A stretch of 22,113 nucleotides of DNA from Nanoarchaeales archaeon (GTDB lineage Archaea; Nanobdellota; Nanobdellia; Woesearchaeales; UBA583): positions 1-22,113 of the forward strand of contig JABSQY010000020.1 in the NCBI GenBank assembly GCA_013215525.1. The letters are read 5' to 3'. Position numbers and translations under genes: made by a program. Positions 7,933-14,958 of the stretch are shown here, in pieces (position 1 is the stretch's first letter; each line of letters begins with the position of its first letter). Under the pieces are notes generated by a model. The model was given only the letters and a program-made list of their open reading frames with translations, made no database searches and was not told the origin of the DNA.

Positions 7933-8344
7933 ATTGTGAAACCTTTGTTACAGGAACTAATCCAGTGGTAGTTTCAAGTAAAACTGAAACAGATTCACCA
8001 GCTACATAAGTACCAGTACCGTCACAAGCGTATGATGTTACCCCAGGAGTAACTAAAAATGATGTAGTCTCAGTACATTGATAATCTCCAGTATTACTAG
8101 AAATTGTTAAACCAGTTACATTAATATTAGTTGTTGCACTATTGTATATATATACAAGGTCGCTTTCAACTCTTTGAACATCTAAAGATGCACCTGCTGA
8201 TGCAGTTTGTAGTTCCACACCAGATAATTGTTTACTTTGAAAAGTTGTAAACCAACTTTGAAATCCTACAACAGCTACAACAGCTACCACTAAAAGAAGT
8301 GCAGTTGCAACAACAGGACTGATTGCTTTTTTATTAAATACCAT
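7931..8344 (-). CDS. Major type IV pilin (archaeal class III signal peptide)
   Basis: A 137-residue prepilin. MVFNKKA precedes ISPVVATALLLVVAVVAVV: a very short basic leader, an Ala cleavage site, then the I-S-P-V-V-A start typical of archaeal pilins (DUF1628/Pilin_N type). The mature protein is Ala/Val/Thr-rich, low in Lys and Asn compared with its neighbours, and has two cysteines (YQCTE and YACDG) likely to form a disulfide. Codons are less A/T-extreme than in adjacent genes, consistent with high expression. I chose ATG 8344 because a start at 8371 would put nine extra residues before the leader. Its structured leader and 3' palindrome set it apart as the likely fibre subunit. Confidence 0.88.
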   Translation of the reverse strand: MVFNKKAISPVVATALLLVVAVVAVVGFQSWFTTFQSKQLSGVELQTASAGASLDVQRVESDLVYIYNSATTNINVTGLTISSNTGDYQCTETTSFLVTPGVTSYACDGTGTYVAGESVSVLLETTTGLVPVTKVSQ

Positions 8345-8360
8345 TTTAAAATTATATGTT

Positions 8361-8386
8361 TTAATACACAATTGTATTGTGATTAA
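8361..8386. promoter_or_regulatory. Inverted repeat in the major pilin leader
   Basis: TTAAT-a-CACAAT, TGT, ATTGTGATTAA gives an 11-bp stem with one bulged base. A TATA-like element (TTTAAAT, about 8406-8412) places transcription start near 8383, so the repeat would be in the 5' untranslated RNA or at the start site. It could be an RNA hairpin or an operator. Confidence 0.45.
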
Positions 8387-8472
8387 GGATAATTGAGAAA
8401 AAGAGATTTAAATAAATTATTTACTCTTTAAAAGTTGTAAATAGTAATAAATGAAGAAAAAAATACAAAAAA

Positions 8473-9324
8473 TTATTTTAAATTTTTTAATTTACTTAAT
8501 CGAGAGTCAATATCTAAAATTTTATTAGGAATTTGAGAACTTGGTTCGATTTCTAAATCAAAGTCAGTGTGCACTACTTCAATTAATGGTTCATCAGTAT
8601 TTTGAGATGATAAGGTGTTAAATGGGTCGTGTTTAATTACAACTTTTTTAGATGTTTTAACGTGTTGCATTTTTTCAACTAAAGGTAATTGTACTTGATT
8701 CGCATTATTTGAGATTTTAGTTAAAGTTTTATTAACATGTGAAAATTGTCCATCTAACATTTGATTATGTTCATTAATTAATGTTGTTGATAGTTGAATT
8801 GTATTTTCAATTTCATCTAATTTTCTAGTTATATCAATTTGAGTTTGTCCATAGTTTTGTCTTTGGAATTCATCTCTTAAAACTAAAATTTCACTAGATA
8901 AAGAACTAATTTGAGAAATCATATTTGAATTTTGAACTGACATTTCATTATATGATTTTTTAATTTGAGTTATTTCATTTCCAAATTTTAAAACCATATC
9001 ATTTAGAAAAGTTTTCATATCTAAAGTTGTTTGTAAAAATAAGTTATTCATTTTATTAGAAAATAAATTTTGTTGTTCATTTACAACCTTCATTACCATA
9101 CCTTCAATGTCTACAGATAAGTTTTTTCTTAAAAGTGAAACTTCTAATCTTAAATCCAATAAATTTTGAGAGAATAAATGATTAAATTCTATTGCATCAT
9201 CTGAAGGTGAATTATTTTTTAGAGATTTTGCCATTAAACCTAAATCTATCCCAGAAACATGTTTATCAAGTTCTGAATTGTACTTTTTTAATTCATCAAT
9301 TAATTTTTTATTTGTATTTACCAT
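8473..9324 (-). CDS. Coiled-coil protein at the head of the pilus locus
   Basis: A 283-residue soluble protein with no signal peptide, no membrane helix and no cysteine. Residues about 45-215 are almost continuously helical with heptad-like Leu/Ile/Met spacing (for example LLDLRLEVSLLRKNL and ISQISSLSSEILVLRDEF). A basic/polar linker and a short C-terminal helix (ILDIDSRLSKLKNLK) follow. It lies 6 bases after the other coiled-coil gene and 88 bases before the pilin-to-platform run, all on the same strand. By position it could be a cytoplasmic scaffold for the pilus motor, similar in concept to the archaellum proteins ArlCDE, but I see no sequence match to those. Function unknown. Confidence 0.65.
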   Translation of the reverse strand: MVNTNKKLIDELKKYNSELDKHVSGIDLGLMAKSLKNNSPSDDAIEFNHLFSQNLLDLRLEVSLLRKNLSVDIEGMVMKVVNEQQNLFSNKMNNLFLQTTLDMKTFLNDMVLKFGNEITQIKKSYNEMSVQNSNMISQISSLSSEILVLRDEFQRQNYGQTQIDITRKLDEIENTIQLSTTLINEHNQMLDGQFSHVNKTLTKISNNANQVQLPLVEKMQHVKTSKKVVIKHDPFNTLSSQNTDEPLIEVVHTDFDLEIEPSSQIPNKILDIDSRLSKLKNLK

Positions 9325-9330
9325 TTTATT

Positions 9331-9921
9331 TTAAAACCATTTTCCCTTTTTTTTATCTTTTGACTCATCAACAATATCTTGAGCATCTTTACTTACTTCA
9401 TCATTTTTCACATCTGAATCTTGCGCTCCAAATTCAGGGATTGGAGGTAAATCAGTAACTTCCAAGGTTTGAGATGGAAGAGAAGATTTAGATTCTGAAT
9501 TATTTCCATAAGTATTTTCATTTGAAGATGATACTGAATTTAATTTTGAAATTTTTTCTAATAATTCGTCAAATCGTGTATTCATTGAATTCTCAATTGA
9601 TTCTAATTTTTCAAAAAGTTTTATTTCTAAACTATCCTCAACAGTTTCTTTTTCTGTATCTTCTGACTCAGTGTTTTCAGATTTTTCTGATTCTTCAGAC
9701 TCAGTTTCTTTTTCTGAGTTCTCAGATTCAGAAGGATTTGAAGACTCTTGAAAAATTTTTACTAAAAAATCTAGTTTTGCATCAATGTGAACTAAAATTT
9801 CCTCATTTTGTTTAGACTCATTTTTTGTTAAAGTTTCTACAAGTAATTTTTGTTTAATTCTTAAACTTTCAAGTTCCTTGATTAAATCAATATCGGAACT
9901 TAAAGAAGTATTTTTAGCCAT
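9331..9921 (-). CDS. Acidic coiled-coil protein at the head of the pilus locus
   Basis: 196 residues, no membrane segment and no cysteine. Residues about 10-60 form a helical segment (IDLIKELESLRIKQKLL, then HIDAKLDFLVKIFQE). Next comes a Glu/Ser/Thr-rich repeat-like linker (about 60-95), a second helix (IKLFEKLESIENSMNTRFDE, about 100-120), a Ser/Asn linker, a PPIPEFGA motif and a basic aromatic tail KKKGKWF. The acidic region resembles other disordered spacer regions rather than a catalytic domain. First gene of the same-strand run leading into the pilus genes. A role as motor scaffold or tether is inference from position only. Confidence 0.6.
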   Translation of the reverse strand: MAKNTSLSSDIDLIKELESLRIKQKLLVETLTKNESKQNEEILVHIDAKLDFLVKIFQESSNPSESENSEKETESEESEKSENTESEDTEKETVEDSLEIKLFEKLESIENSMNTRFDELLEKISKLNSVSSSNENTYGNNSESKSSLPSQTLEVTDLPPIPEFGAQDSDVKNDEVSKDAQDIVDESKDKKKGKWF

Positions 9922-10004
9922 ACTAGTTTTTTATAATAAAGTAATTTAATAATTCGTAACTCCTATAAAATTAGAAACTAGAAAAAGAAATAAAAATAGA
10001 GATT

Positions 10005-10098
10005 AATTAATTTGAAAAACTTTGAAAAATTTAATATACTTTTGAAATCAGAGATTTCTAAATCATTTTTTCAAATTAATTTGAAAAAACTTTGAAAA
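10005..10098. repeat. Direct repeat pair between enolase and the pilus locus
   Basis: AATTAATTTGAAAAA-CTTTGAAAA occurs at about 10005-10029 and, with one extra A, at 10074-10098. The second copy overlaps the right half of a 24-bp palindrome. It lies upstream of the first coiled-coil gene and downstream of enolase. Confidence 0.5.
10066..10089. terminator. 24-bp perfect palindrome downstream of enolase
   Basis: TTTTTTCAAATT followed directly by AATTTGAAAAAA, centred between 10077 and 10078. It is about 47 bases past the enolase stop on the minus strand and ends in a T-run in either direction, so it can serve as an intrinsic terminator. A smaller 6-bp hairpin (TTGAAT...ATTCAA, 10120-10139) overlaps the enolase stop itself. 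Confidence 0.5.
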
Positions 10099-10135
10099 TA
10101 TACAAATATTTTCAAATCATTGAATTGAACAATAT

Positions 10136-11419
10136 TCAATTAAATATATTTAGCAAACGATTATATTTTGCAATTCTTTCTCCTCTTGCTGGAGCTCCAA
10201 GTTTAATACTTGATTCCATTGCAACTGCTAAGTCTGCTATAAAGTCATCTGTTGTTTCTCCACTTCTGTGCGATACAATTACTTCCCAATTTTTTGATTT
10301 TGCTAATTTATATGCATCAATTGATTCAGTTAAAGAACCGATTTGATTTATTTTTAATAATAATGAATTACAAGTTTTTAATTCAATTGCTTGTTTAATT
10401 CTCTTAGTATTTGTAACTAATAAATCATCTCCTACTGATAGAAGATTTTTTTTATTTGTTAAATGATTTTTGAATTTTAATTTTGGACCATATTTTAAAA
10501 AATATGCAAACCCTTCAAAGTCATCTTCATCCATTGCATCTTCAATTGAGATTAAAGGATATGAGTCGCATAAGTCAGAATAATACTTTGTTAAATCTTT
10601 ATAGTCTAAATTTAATCCTTCTTCGATTTCATATAGTTTAGTTTCTTTATTATAAAAATCACTTGCAGCAGCATCAAGTGCTAAAAATATTTGACCTTCA
10701 TAGTTTGCTTTTTTAATTGCTTCCACAATTAAGTCTAATGCTTGTGTTGCTTTTGATAAGTTTGGAGCAAATCCTCCTTCATCACCAACGGCAGTTTGAG
10801 ATTTATCGTAATTAGTTTCAATTAATAATTTTAAAGTTTGATAAATTTCACATGTAGCTTTAATGTTTAATTCTAAATCTCCTAAATTTGGAAGTATCAT
10901 AAATTCTTGAATGTTTAATTTATTTCCACTGTGAAGTCCACCGTTAATTATGTTTGCAAATAGTTGTGGCGCAACTAGTTCATTGTTTGATTTGTTTAGA
11001 AAAGATATATCATTAATTAATCTATATAAGTATTCGTGTAGTTCTAGGTTGTAGAACTTTGCTGATGCTTTGGCGAATGCCACTGAAATTCCTAAGATTG
11101 TGTTTGCTCCAAGAATTGATTTGTTTTCTGAACCGTCAAGTTCAATTAGGTTTTCGTCTAAAGTTTGTTGAGTAAAGTTTAATCCAATTAGTCTATCTTT
11201 AATGTTATTTATGTTTTCAACACAATTGTACACGGATTTTCCACCAAATAAGTTTTTATTTCCATCTCTTAATTCGTGCGCTTCGTGAATTCCTGTTGAT
11301 GCTCCTGATGGCACTTGGAAATTTCCTTTTGAACCATCTTCTAAAAGTATTTCTACTTGTAGTGTTGGATTTCCTCTTGAATCTAAAATTTGTAATGCAG
11401 TTATATCTAATATTTTCAT
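10136..11419 (-). CDS. eno: Enolase (phosphopyruvate hydratase)
   Basis: 427 residues, normal enolase length. It interconverts 2-phosphoglycerate and phosphoenolpyruvate in the cytoplasm. The substrate loop SGASTGIHEAHELRDG (about 38-53), H163 in LHSGN, catalytic E214 in GDEGG, Mg ligands D249 (ALDAAAS), E293 (SIEDAMDEDD) and D331 (VGDDL), catalytic K356 (LLLKINQIG), the SHRSGET loop (about 383-389) and GAPARGERIAKYNRLL (about 408-422) are all present. SIEDAMDED differs from the common SIEDPLDED and LLKINQIGS from LLKVNQIGT; both are conservative. It is transcribed alone, with a TATA-like ACATAAAAT at about 11438-11446. It suggests at least lower glycolysis is retained. Confidence 0.97.
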   Translation of the reverse strand: MKILDITALQILDSRGNPTLQVEILLEDGSKGNFQVPSGASTGIHEAHELRDGNKNLFGGKSVYNCVENINNIKDRLIGLNFTQQTLDENLIELDGSENKSILGANTILGISVAFAKASAKFYNLELHEYLYRLINDISFLNKSNNELVAPQLFANIINGGLHSGNKLNIQEFMILPNLGDLELNIKATCEIYQTLKLLIETNYDKSQTAVGDEGGFAPNLSKATQALDLIVEAIKKANYEGQIFLALDAAASDFYNKETKLYEIEEGLNLDYKDLTKYYSDLCDSYPLISIEDAMDEDDFEGFAYFLKYGPKLKFKNHLTNKKNLLSVGDDLLVTNTKRIKQAIELKTCNSLLLKINQIGSLTESIDAYKLAKSKNWEVIVSHRSGETTDDFIADLAVAMESSIKLGAPARGERIAKYNRLLNIFN

Positions 11420-11514
11420 AATAAAAAATTAATTGTAAATTTTATGTAGTTTGTTAACTACTTTTAAAGAAAAAAAGTGTAAAATAAATAGTTTATAATT
11501 ATTTGAATAAATAA

Positions 11515-11778
11515 TTATTCATCAGATGATTTTTGTGATGATTTTTCTTCTGCTAAAGATAACATCTCTTCAACTGCATCAAATAATTCTTTCTTTTGAG
11601 CAATTTTAAATAATACGTTTGATTTGTATCTTTTTAATCCTTCTGAGTTTGTCCATCCTTTTGAGAATCCGATAAACATATCTTGTTCTTCAGGGGCTTG
11701 TTTTAATGTAACTTCAATAAAATTATTTCCACCTGCATCAATTACTTTTGTATTTAGTGTTTTCCAATCTGCTGACAT
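11515..11778 (-). CDS. Small conserved-looking hypothetical protein
   Basis: 87 residues, soluble, no signal or membrane segment. The core NNFIEVTLKQAP...MFIGFSKGW...GLKRYKSNVLFKI looks like a small beta-rich fold with invariant-type Gly, Trp and a K-R-Y-K basic patch, followed by a helix (KKELFDAVEEMLSLAEE) and a polar tail. A nucleic-acid-binding role would fit the shape and basic patch, but I do not recognise the family. It has a TATA-like box near 11830-11842 and a 15-base inverted repeat close to the predicted transcription start, so it may be individually regulated. Confidence 0.6.
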   Translation of the reverse strand: MSADWKTLNTKVIDAGGNNFIEVTLKQAPEEQDMFIGFSKGWTNSEGLKRYKSNVLFKIAQKKELFDAVEEMLSLAEEKSSQKSSDE

Positions 11779-11790
11779 TTTATAGTATTA

Positions 11791-11805
11791 GTTTCAATTT
11801 GAAAC
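11791..11805. promoter_or_regulatory. Inverted repeat near the start site of the 87-residue gene
   Basis: GTTTCAA, T, TTGAAAC is a perfect 7-bp inverted repeat 13-27 bases before the ATG (minus strand), just downstream of the TATA-like element. Its position fits an operator overlapping the transcription start. Confidence 0.4.
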
Positions 11806-11996
11806 CATTTTAAGTATTAAATTGTTAATTATATTTATATAACTTTCTAAAATTTAGGGATAAAAGTGTATATAAAGATTAAAAAAATATACTAATTGTT
11901 GAAAAAGATTAAAACTATTAATCAATTTGTGATTTTAATTGAAAAGAAAAAAAAGATATATAATAATATATTTTATTATTCAAGAAATGAAAAAAA

Positions 11997-12797
11997 TTAT
12001 AAATTTTTTATTGTGATAGTTACAGGACAATGATCTGAACCAGTGATTTGGTCTTCAATATCTGCATCAACTAATTTGTCTTTGATTGAATTTGATGTGA
12101 AAAAATAATCGATACGCCAACCAACATTGTTTGCTCTTGCTCTTCCCATATAAGACCACCAACTAAATTTCTCAGTTTCAGGATGAAAATGTCTAAATGT
12201 ATCAATAAATCCTTTTTCCACAATATTATCAATTCCAGCTCTTTCTGAATCTGTAAATCCTGCAGCCCCAGGCTTTGTCGCAGTTGTTTTGTTTGATTTG
12301 TCGTTTCTAATATCAATGTCTTTGTGTGCAGCGTTTAAGTCACCACAAAAAATTACTGGTTTTGTTTTTTCTAATTCTATACAATAGTTTAGAAATAATA
12401 CGTCCCATTCTTTTGTTCTTTCATCTAATCTTGATAAATCTCTTTTTGAGTTTGGAGTATATACTGTTACAAGGTAGAAATTTTCATATTCTGCTGTAAT
12501 TACTCTTCCTTCTTTGTCGTGTTTTTCAAATCCTAAATCATAAGTTACATTAATTGGTTCAGTTTTTGAAAAAATTGCAGTTCCAGAATATCCTTTTTTT
12601 TCTGCGGAATTCCAATATTCATAATTGTATCCTAATTCGTGTAGTGCGTGGTCTACTTGGTCTGGGTGTGCTTTTGTTTCTTGCAAACATACAATGTCTG
12701 AGTTTAATTTTTCTAAAGATTCAATAAAATCTTTCTTTAAAACTGCTCGAATTCCGTTCACATTCCATGATGTAATTTTTAAATTATTTTGTTTCAT
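11997..12797 (-). CDS. xth: Exonuclease III-family AP endonuclease
   Basis: 266 residues, the normal length of the Xth/ExoIII family, which cuts DNA 5' to abasic sites in base excision repair. All catalytic positions can be matched to the E. coli enzyme: N12 (SWNVNGIR), E40 (CLQETK), Y113 (TVYTPNS), D153 and N155 (CGDLNAAH), D230 (WRIDYFF), D255 and H256 (GSDHCPV). WSYMGRARANNVGWR is the usual C-terminal recognition stretch. ATG 12797 is about 25 bases from a TATA-like ACTTAAAAAT (about 12816-12825), giving an essentially leaderless transcript. No repair partner is adjacent here; hjc and an alkyltransferase lie further right. Confidence 0.95.
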   Translation of the reverse strand: MKQNNLKITSWNVNGIRAVLKKDFIESLEKLNSDIVCLQETKAHPDQVDHALHELGYNYEYWNSAEKKGYSGTAIFSKTEPINVTYDLGFEKHDKEGRVITAEYENFYLVTVYTPNSKRDLSRLDERTKEWDVLFLNYCIELEKTKPVIFCGDLNAAHKDIDIRNDKSNKTTATKPGAAGFTDSERAGIDNIVEKGFIDTFRHFHPETEKFSWWSYMGRARANNVGWRIDYFFTSNSIKDKLVDADIEDQITGSDHCPVTITIKNL

Positions 12798-12915
12798 AGT
12801 ATATAATAGAGAGATTGATTTTTAAGTTATGTGTGTTATTGGTGCGTGATTTATTGTATTTATTGATATTTTTTCATGATTTTTTATTTTCTTGTATTTG
12901 TAACTTTATGGTAAG

Positions 12916-12924
12916 CTTTAAAAA
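12916..12924 (+). promoter_or_regulatory. TATA box of the S17e-L14e operon
   Basis: CTTTAAAAA preceded by AAG, a good archaeal BRE/TATA match centred 27 bases before the S17e ATG. It predicts transcription starting at or within a base or two of the start codon. Confidence 0.65.
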
Positions 12925-12946
12925 GAGTTTTTGATTTATTTATGTT

Positions 12947-13147
12947 ATGGGAAGAATTAAAACAAGATACATTAAATCTAACGGAGATAAAATCTTTGCA
13001 AAAGCTAAAGATGAATTTACACAATCTTTTGAAGAAAACAAGGAAATTGCTAAAAAATACGCAGATATTCCTTCAAAAAGAATGAGAAACCAAGTTATGG
13101 GACATATTGTACGTAAGGCTAAGGAAAGAGCTAACAGTGAGGACTAA
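12947..13147 (+). CDS. rps17e: Small ribosomal subunit protein eS17 (S17e)
   Basis: 66 residues, matching archaeal S17e (about 60-70). MGRIKTRYIKSNGDKI, FEENKEIAKKYADIPSKRMRN and the QVMGHIVRKAKER end are diagnostic of the family. It binds 16S rRNA in the small-subunit head. It is found only in archaea and eukaryotes, so it is one of the strongest lineage markers here. Leaderless by TATA position. L14e follows after five bases. A second ATG five bases upstream is out of frame. Confidence 0.96.
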   Translation: MGRIKTRYIKSNGDKIFAKAKDEFTQSFEENKEIAKKYADIPSKRMRNQVMGHIVRKAKERANSED

Positions 13148-13152
13148 ATAAA

Positions 13153-13458
13153 ATGTTATTAGAAGTAGGTAGATTAGTAGTTAAGACTGCAGGAAGAGAT
13201 GCTATGGAATATGGAGTTATTGTTGAAAAGATTGATGATAATTACTTTTTAGTTGATGGTAATACAAGAAGAAAGAAAGTTAACAAGTCTCACTTAGAGC
13301 CTGTTGGAAAAGTATTAGATATTAAGAAAGGAACTGTTGAAGATGTTAGAGCAGCTTTAGATGGTGCTGGTATCGAGTTAAAAGTTCGTGGTGAAGCAAG
13401 AGTTGCAAAGTCACAAGTAAAAGCTGAATCAGCTGATACTAAGAAATCTAAGAAATAG
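13153..13458 (+). CDS. rpl14e: Large ribosomal subunit protein eL14 (L14e)
   Basis: 101 residues. MLLEVGRLVVKTAGRDAMEYGVIVEKIDDNYFLVDG and the following N-TRRKKVNKSHLEP are the SH3-like KOW-type fold of L14e. The N-terminal 75 residues match the archaeal core; the rest is a Lys/Ala-rich tail (KSQVKAESADTKKSKK) that probably contacts rRNA. A GAGG about 11 bases before the ATG could be its ribosome site, as it is the second gene of the transcript. A hairpin follows 23 bases after the stop. Confidence 0.95.
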   Translation: MLLEVGRLVVKTAGRDAMEYGVIVEKIDDNYFLVDGNTRRKKVNKSHLEPVGKVLDIKKGTVEDVRAALDGAGIELKVRGEARVAKSQVKAESADTKKSKK

Positions 13459-13481
13459 ATTTCACATTATTTTTTTATTAT

Positions 13482-13504
13482 ATAATTTCAAATATTGAAA
13501 TTAT
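13482..13504. terminator. Bidirectional hairpin after L14e
   Basis: ATAATTTCAA, ATA, TTGAAATTAT: a perfect 10-bp stem with a 3-base loop between convergent genes, flanked by T-rich sequence on both sides. Confidence 0.5.
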
Positions 13505-13541
13505 TTTATTTTTGTTTTTTTAGAATTAAGTTATAAAGATA

Positions 13542-13868
13542 CTATTTTTTATTATTATTTAAATAGAATCCAATTGAAAAAGCTCCAGCAGTCATAATAG
13601 TACTAATTATTCCAACTATTTTTCCTTTAAAATATGCAGATTGATATGCAGTAGTTTGTTTAAATTGATTATTTAAATCATACTCAGTATTAGTTTTCTT
13701 AATTGTTTTTTCTAAAAAACCTAATTTTTTAAGACACTTGATTGGAAATACTATAGCATTTTCCATACCATCTGTAAATCCGAGTTCAAAAATACTCATA
13801 TAACTCATGTATACTTCTTGTTTTTCTAAAATACTTAGATTACTTTTGTAATCTATTAATTTTTCCAT
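13542..13868 (-). CDS. Small single-helix membrane protein, unknown function
   Basis: 108 residues from ATG 13868. Mostly a helical, charged cytoplasmic-type domain (KLIDYKSNLSILEKQEVYMS, FELGFTDGMENAIVFPIKCL) with one C-terminal hydrophobic helix (IVGIISTIMTAGAFSIGFYL) and a short NNNKK end, so tail-anchored topology is likely. An ATG at 13877 is in frame, but the TATA-like TTTATATA at 13890-13897 is centred 26 bases from 13868, which favours the inner start. No known family recognised. Convergent with L14e. Confidence 0.6.
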   Translation of the reverse strand: MEKLIDYKSNLSILEKQEVYMSYMSIFELGFTDGMENAIVFPIKCLKKLGFLEKTIKKTNTEYDLNNQFKQTTAYQSAYFKGKIVGIISTIMTAGAFSIGFYLNNNKK

Positions 13869-13889
13869 AAAATACATATACTATTAATC

Positions 13890-13897
13890 TATATAAA
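13890..13897 (-). promoter_or_regulatory. TATA box deciding the start of the single-helix protein
   Basis: TTTATATA on the minus strand, centred about 26 bases before the ATG at 13868 but only about 17 before the ATG at 13877. Confidence 0.5.
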
Positions 13898-13902
13898 TAT
13901 AT

Positions 13903-14346
13903 TTATTTAATCAATTTTAAATTATTATTTAGTATAATTGGTTTTAATCCTAGTAATTCTTCTTTATATGCTAACTCTGGAATTTTATTTAATAAATAAA
14001 TTGGTTTATCTACATGAAATGCGACACCCATTTCTAAAAAGGTATTTCCCCCAACATAATTTTCTATGTTATTTTTTGTATAATTTAGTACAATTATCAC
14101 ATCAGACCATTCAATTTTTTCAAAGTGTGTTCTTATTGCATCTGCTTTTGTATCCCAAACCCAACTTTTTTCGTTCGTGATTTTATTTCTAAGTTTATAA
14201 TATTGTGTTACAGAAATTACTTTTCCAGTATTATCAGTAATTTCAGTTAGTGGCATTTTAACGCTGTGTCCTAGTTCTTCTAGTTCTTGTTTTACTTGTA
14301 ACATTTCATCAAAAAATGCCATACTTCCACAAATTGTTATTTTCAT
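13903..14346 (-). CDS. Nucleoside 2-deoxyribosyltransferase-like protein
   Basis: 147 residues with a Rossmann-like layout. MKITICGSMAFFDEML at the start, EWSDVIIVLNYTKNNIENYVGG in the middle and NTFLEMGVAFHVDKPIYLLNKIP near the end match the nucleoside 2-deoxyribosyltransferase superfamily; the Glu in F-L-E-M-G is the usual catalytic nucleophile position. Family members cleave or transfer the N-glycosidic bond of nucleosides or nucleotides; the substrate cannot be read from sequence. The insert around residues 37-70 is longer than in the minimal fold. TTTATAAAT at 14367-14376 predicts a leaderless transcript, divergent from the Nudix gene. Confidence 0.75.
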   Translation of the reverse strand: MKITICGSMAFFDEMLQVKQELEELGHSVKMPLTEITDNTGKVISVTQYYKLRNKITNEKSWVWDTKADAIRTHFEKIEWSDVIIVLNYTKNNIENYVGGNTFLEMGVAFHVDKPIYLLNKIPELAYKEELLGLKPIILNNNLKLIK

Positions 14347-14366
14347 AATTAATTTATATTTTTATT

Positions 14367-14376
14367 ATTTATAAAT
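14367..14376 (-). promoter_or_regulatory. TATA box of the deoxyribosyltransferase-like gene
   Basis: An ATTTATAAAT-type element on the minus strand centred 26 bases from the ATG at 14346. Confidence 0.55.
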
Positions 14377-14463
14377 ATTTTTAATTTATTGACTATTATG
14401 ATTTACTTTAAGTTACAAATCACATTACTACATTGTATTTACTTTTTGAACATAATAACTTTG

Positions 14464-14472
14464 TTTATATAT
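14464..14472 (+). promoter_or_regulatory. TATA box deciding the Nudix start
   Basis: TTTATATAT centred 26 bases before ATG 14494. It lies inside an upstream open extension and argues against the earlier in-frame ATG (about 14398) or TTG (14389). Confidence 0.55.
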
Positions 14473-14493
14473 TCATTATCTTATTGTTTATCT

Positions 14494-14958
14494 ATGGTCG
14501 AAATTACTAAACATTTTACATCTTCAGTGTACATTGTATTTGAGAATAAAGTTTTATTACATGTTCATAAAAAATATGATATGCTTTTACCAGTTGGTGG
14601 ACATATTGATAGAGATGAATTACCTGCTGATGCTGCGGCTCGTAAAGCAAAAGAAGAATCTGGACTTGATGTTGAGATTTTTAATTCTCGTAAATATGAT
14701 AATTTTGAAGATGGTGAAAAAATGAATTTTGAAAAAGAAATTAATATTGGTGAATTTTGTAATTTGCATTATGTTAATGAGTTTCATCAACATATCGATT
14801 TTACTTTTTTTGCTAAAGCATTTTCAAATGTTTTAAAACCTGCTAAAGGTGAAACTAAAGCTTTGTACTGGTTTACACGAGAAGAGATTATTTCTCAAAC
14901 TAAAATTAAAACATCAACGAAAAAGTATGCTTTGTATGCGCTTGATAATGTTAAATAG
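14494..14958 (+). CDS. Nudix hydrolase
   Basis: 154 residues from ATG 14494. The Nudix box is G36-x5-E42-x7-R50-K51-A-K-E54-E55-S-G57-L, matching G-x5-E-x7-R-E-U-x-E-E-x-G-U except that the first Glu of the R-E pair is Lys. The two metal-binding glutamates (E54, E55) are kept. Family members hydrolyse nucleoside diphosphates linked to another group; the substrate is not evident. The frame is open upstream, but that part would add a very hydrophobic leader and contains the TATA box, so I exclude it. The neighbouring divergent deoxyribosyltransferase-like gene suggests a nucleotide-cleaning context, as inference. Confidence 0.88.
   Translation: MVEITKHFTSSVYIVFENKVLLHVHKKYDMLLPVGGHIDRDELPADAAARKAKEESGLDVEIFNSRKYDNFEDGEKMNFEKEINIGEFCNLHYVNEFHQHIDFTFFAKAFSNVLKPAKGETKALYWFTREEIISQTKIKTSTKKYALYALDNVK

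Noticed and set aside
8345..8371. Upstream start adding nine residues to the major pilin
   Set aside because: It begins with a non-ATG codon, overlaps the leader inverted repeat and would lengthen a normally short class III leader.
9192..9815. Open frames on the + strand across the coiled-coil genes
   Set aside because: Composition is that of antisense to Glu/Lys-rich coding sequence; no independent support.
12071..12316. Second open frame on the minus strand within the exonuclease III gene
   Set aside because: It is a shifted frame over conserved catalytic codons of exonuclease III.
14389..14493. Possible 35-residue hydrophobic extension of the Nudix protein
   Set aside because: The TATA box at 14464-14472 lies inside it and is centred 26 bases before ATG 14494; the extension has no Nudix similarity.
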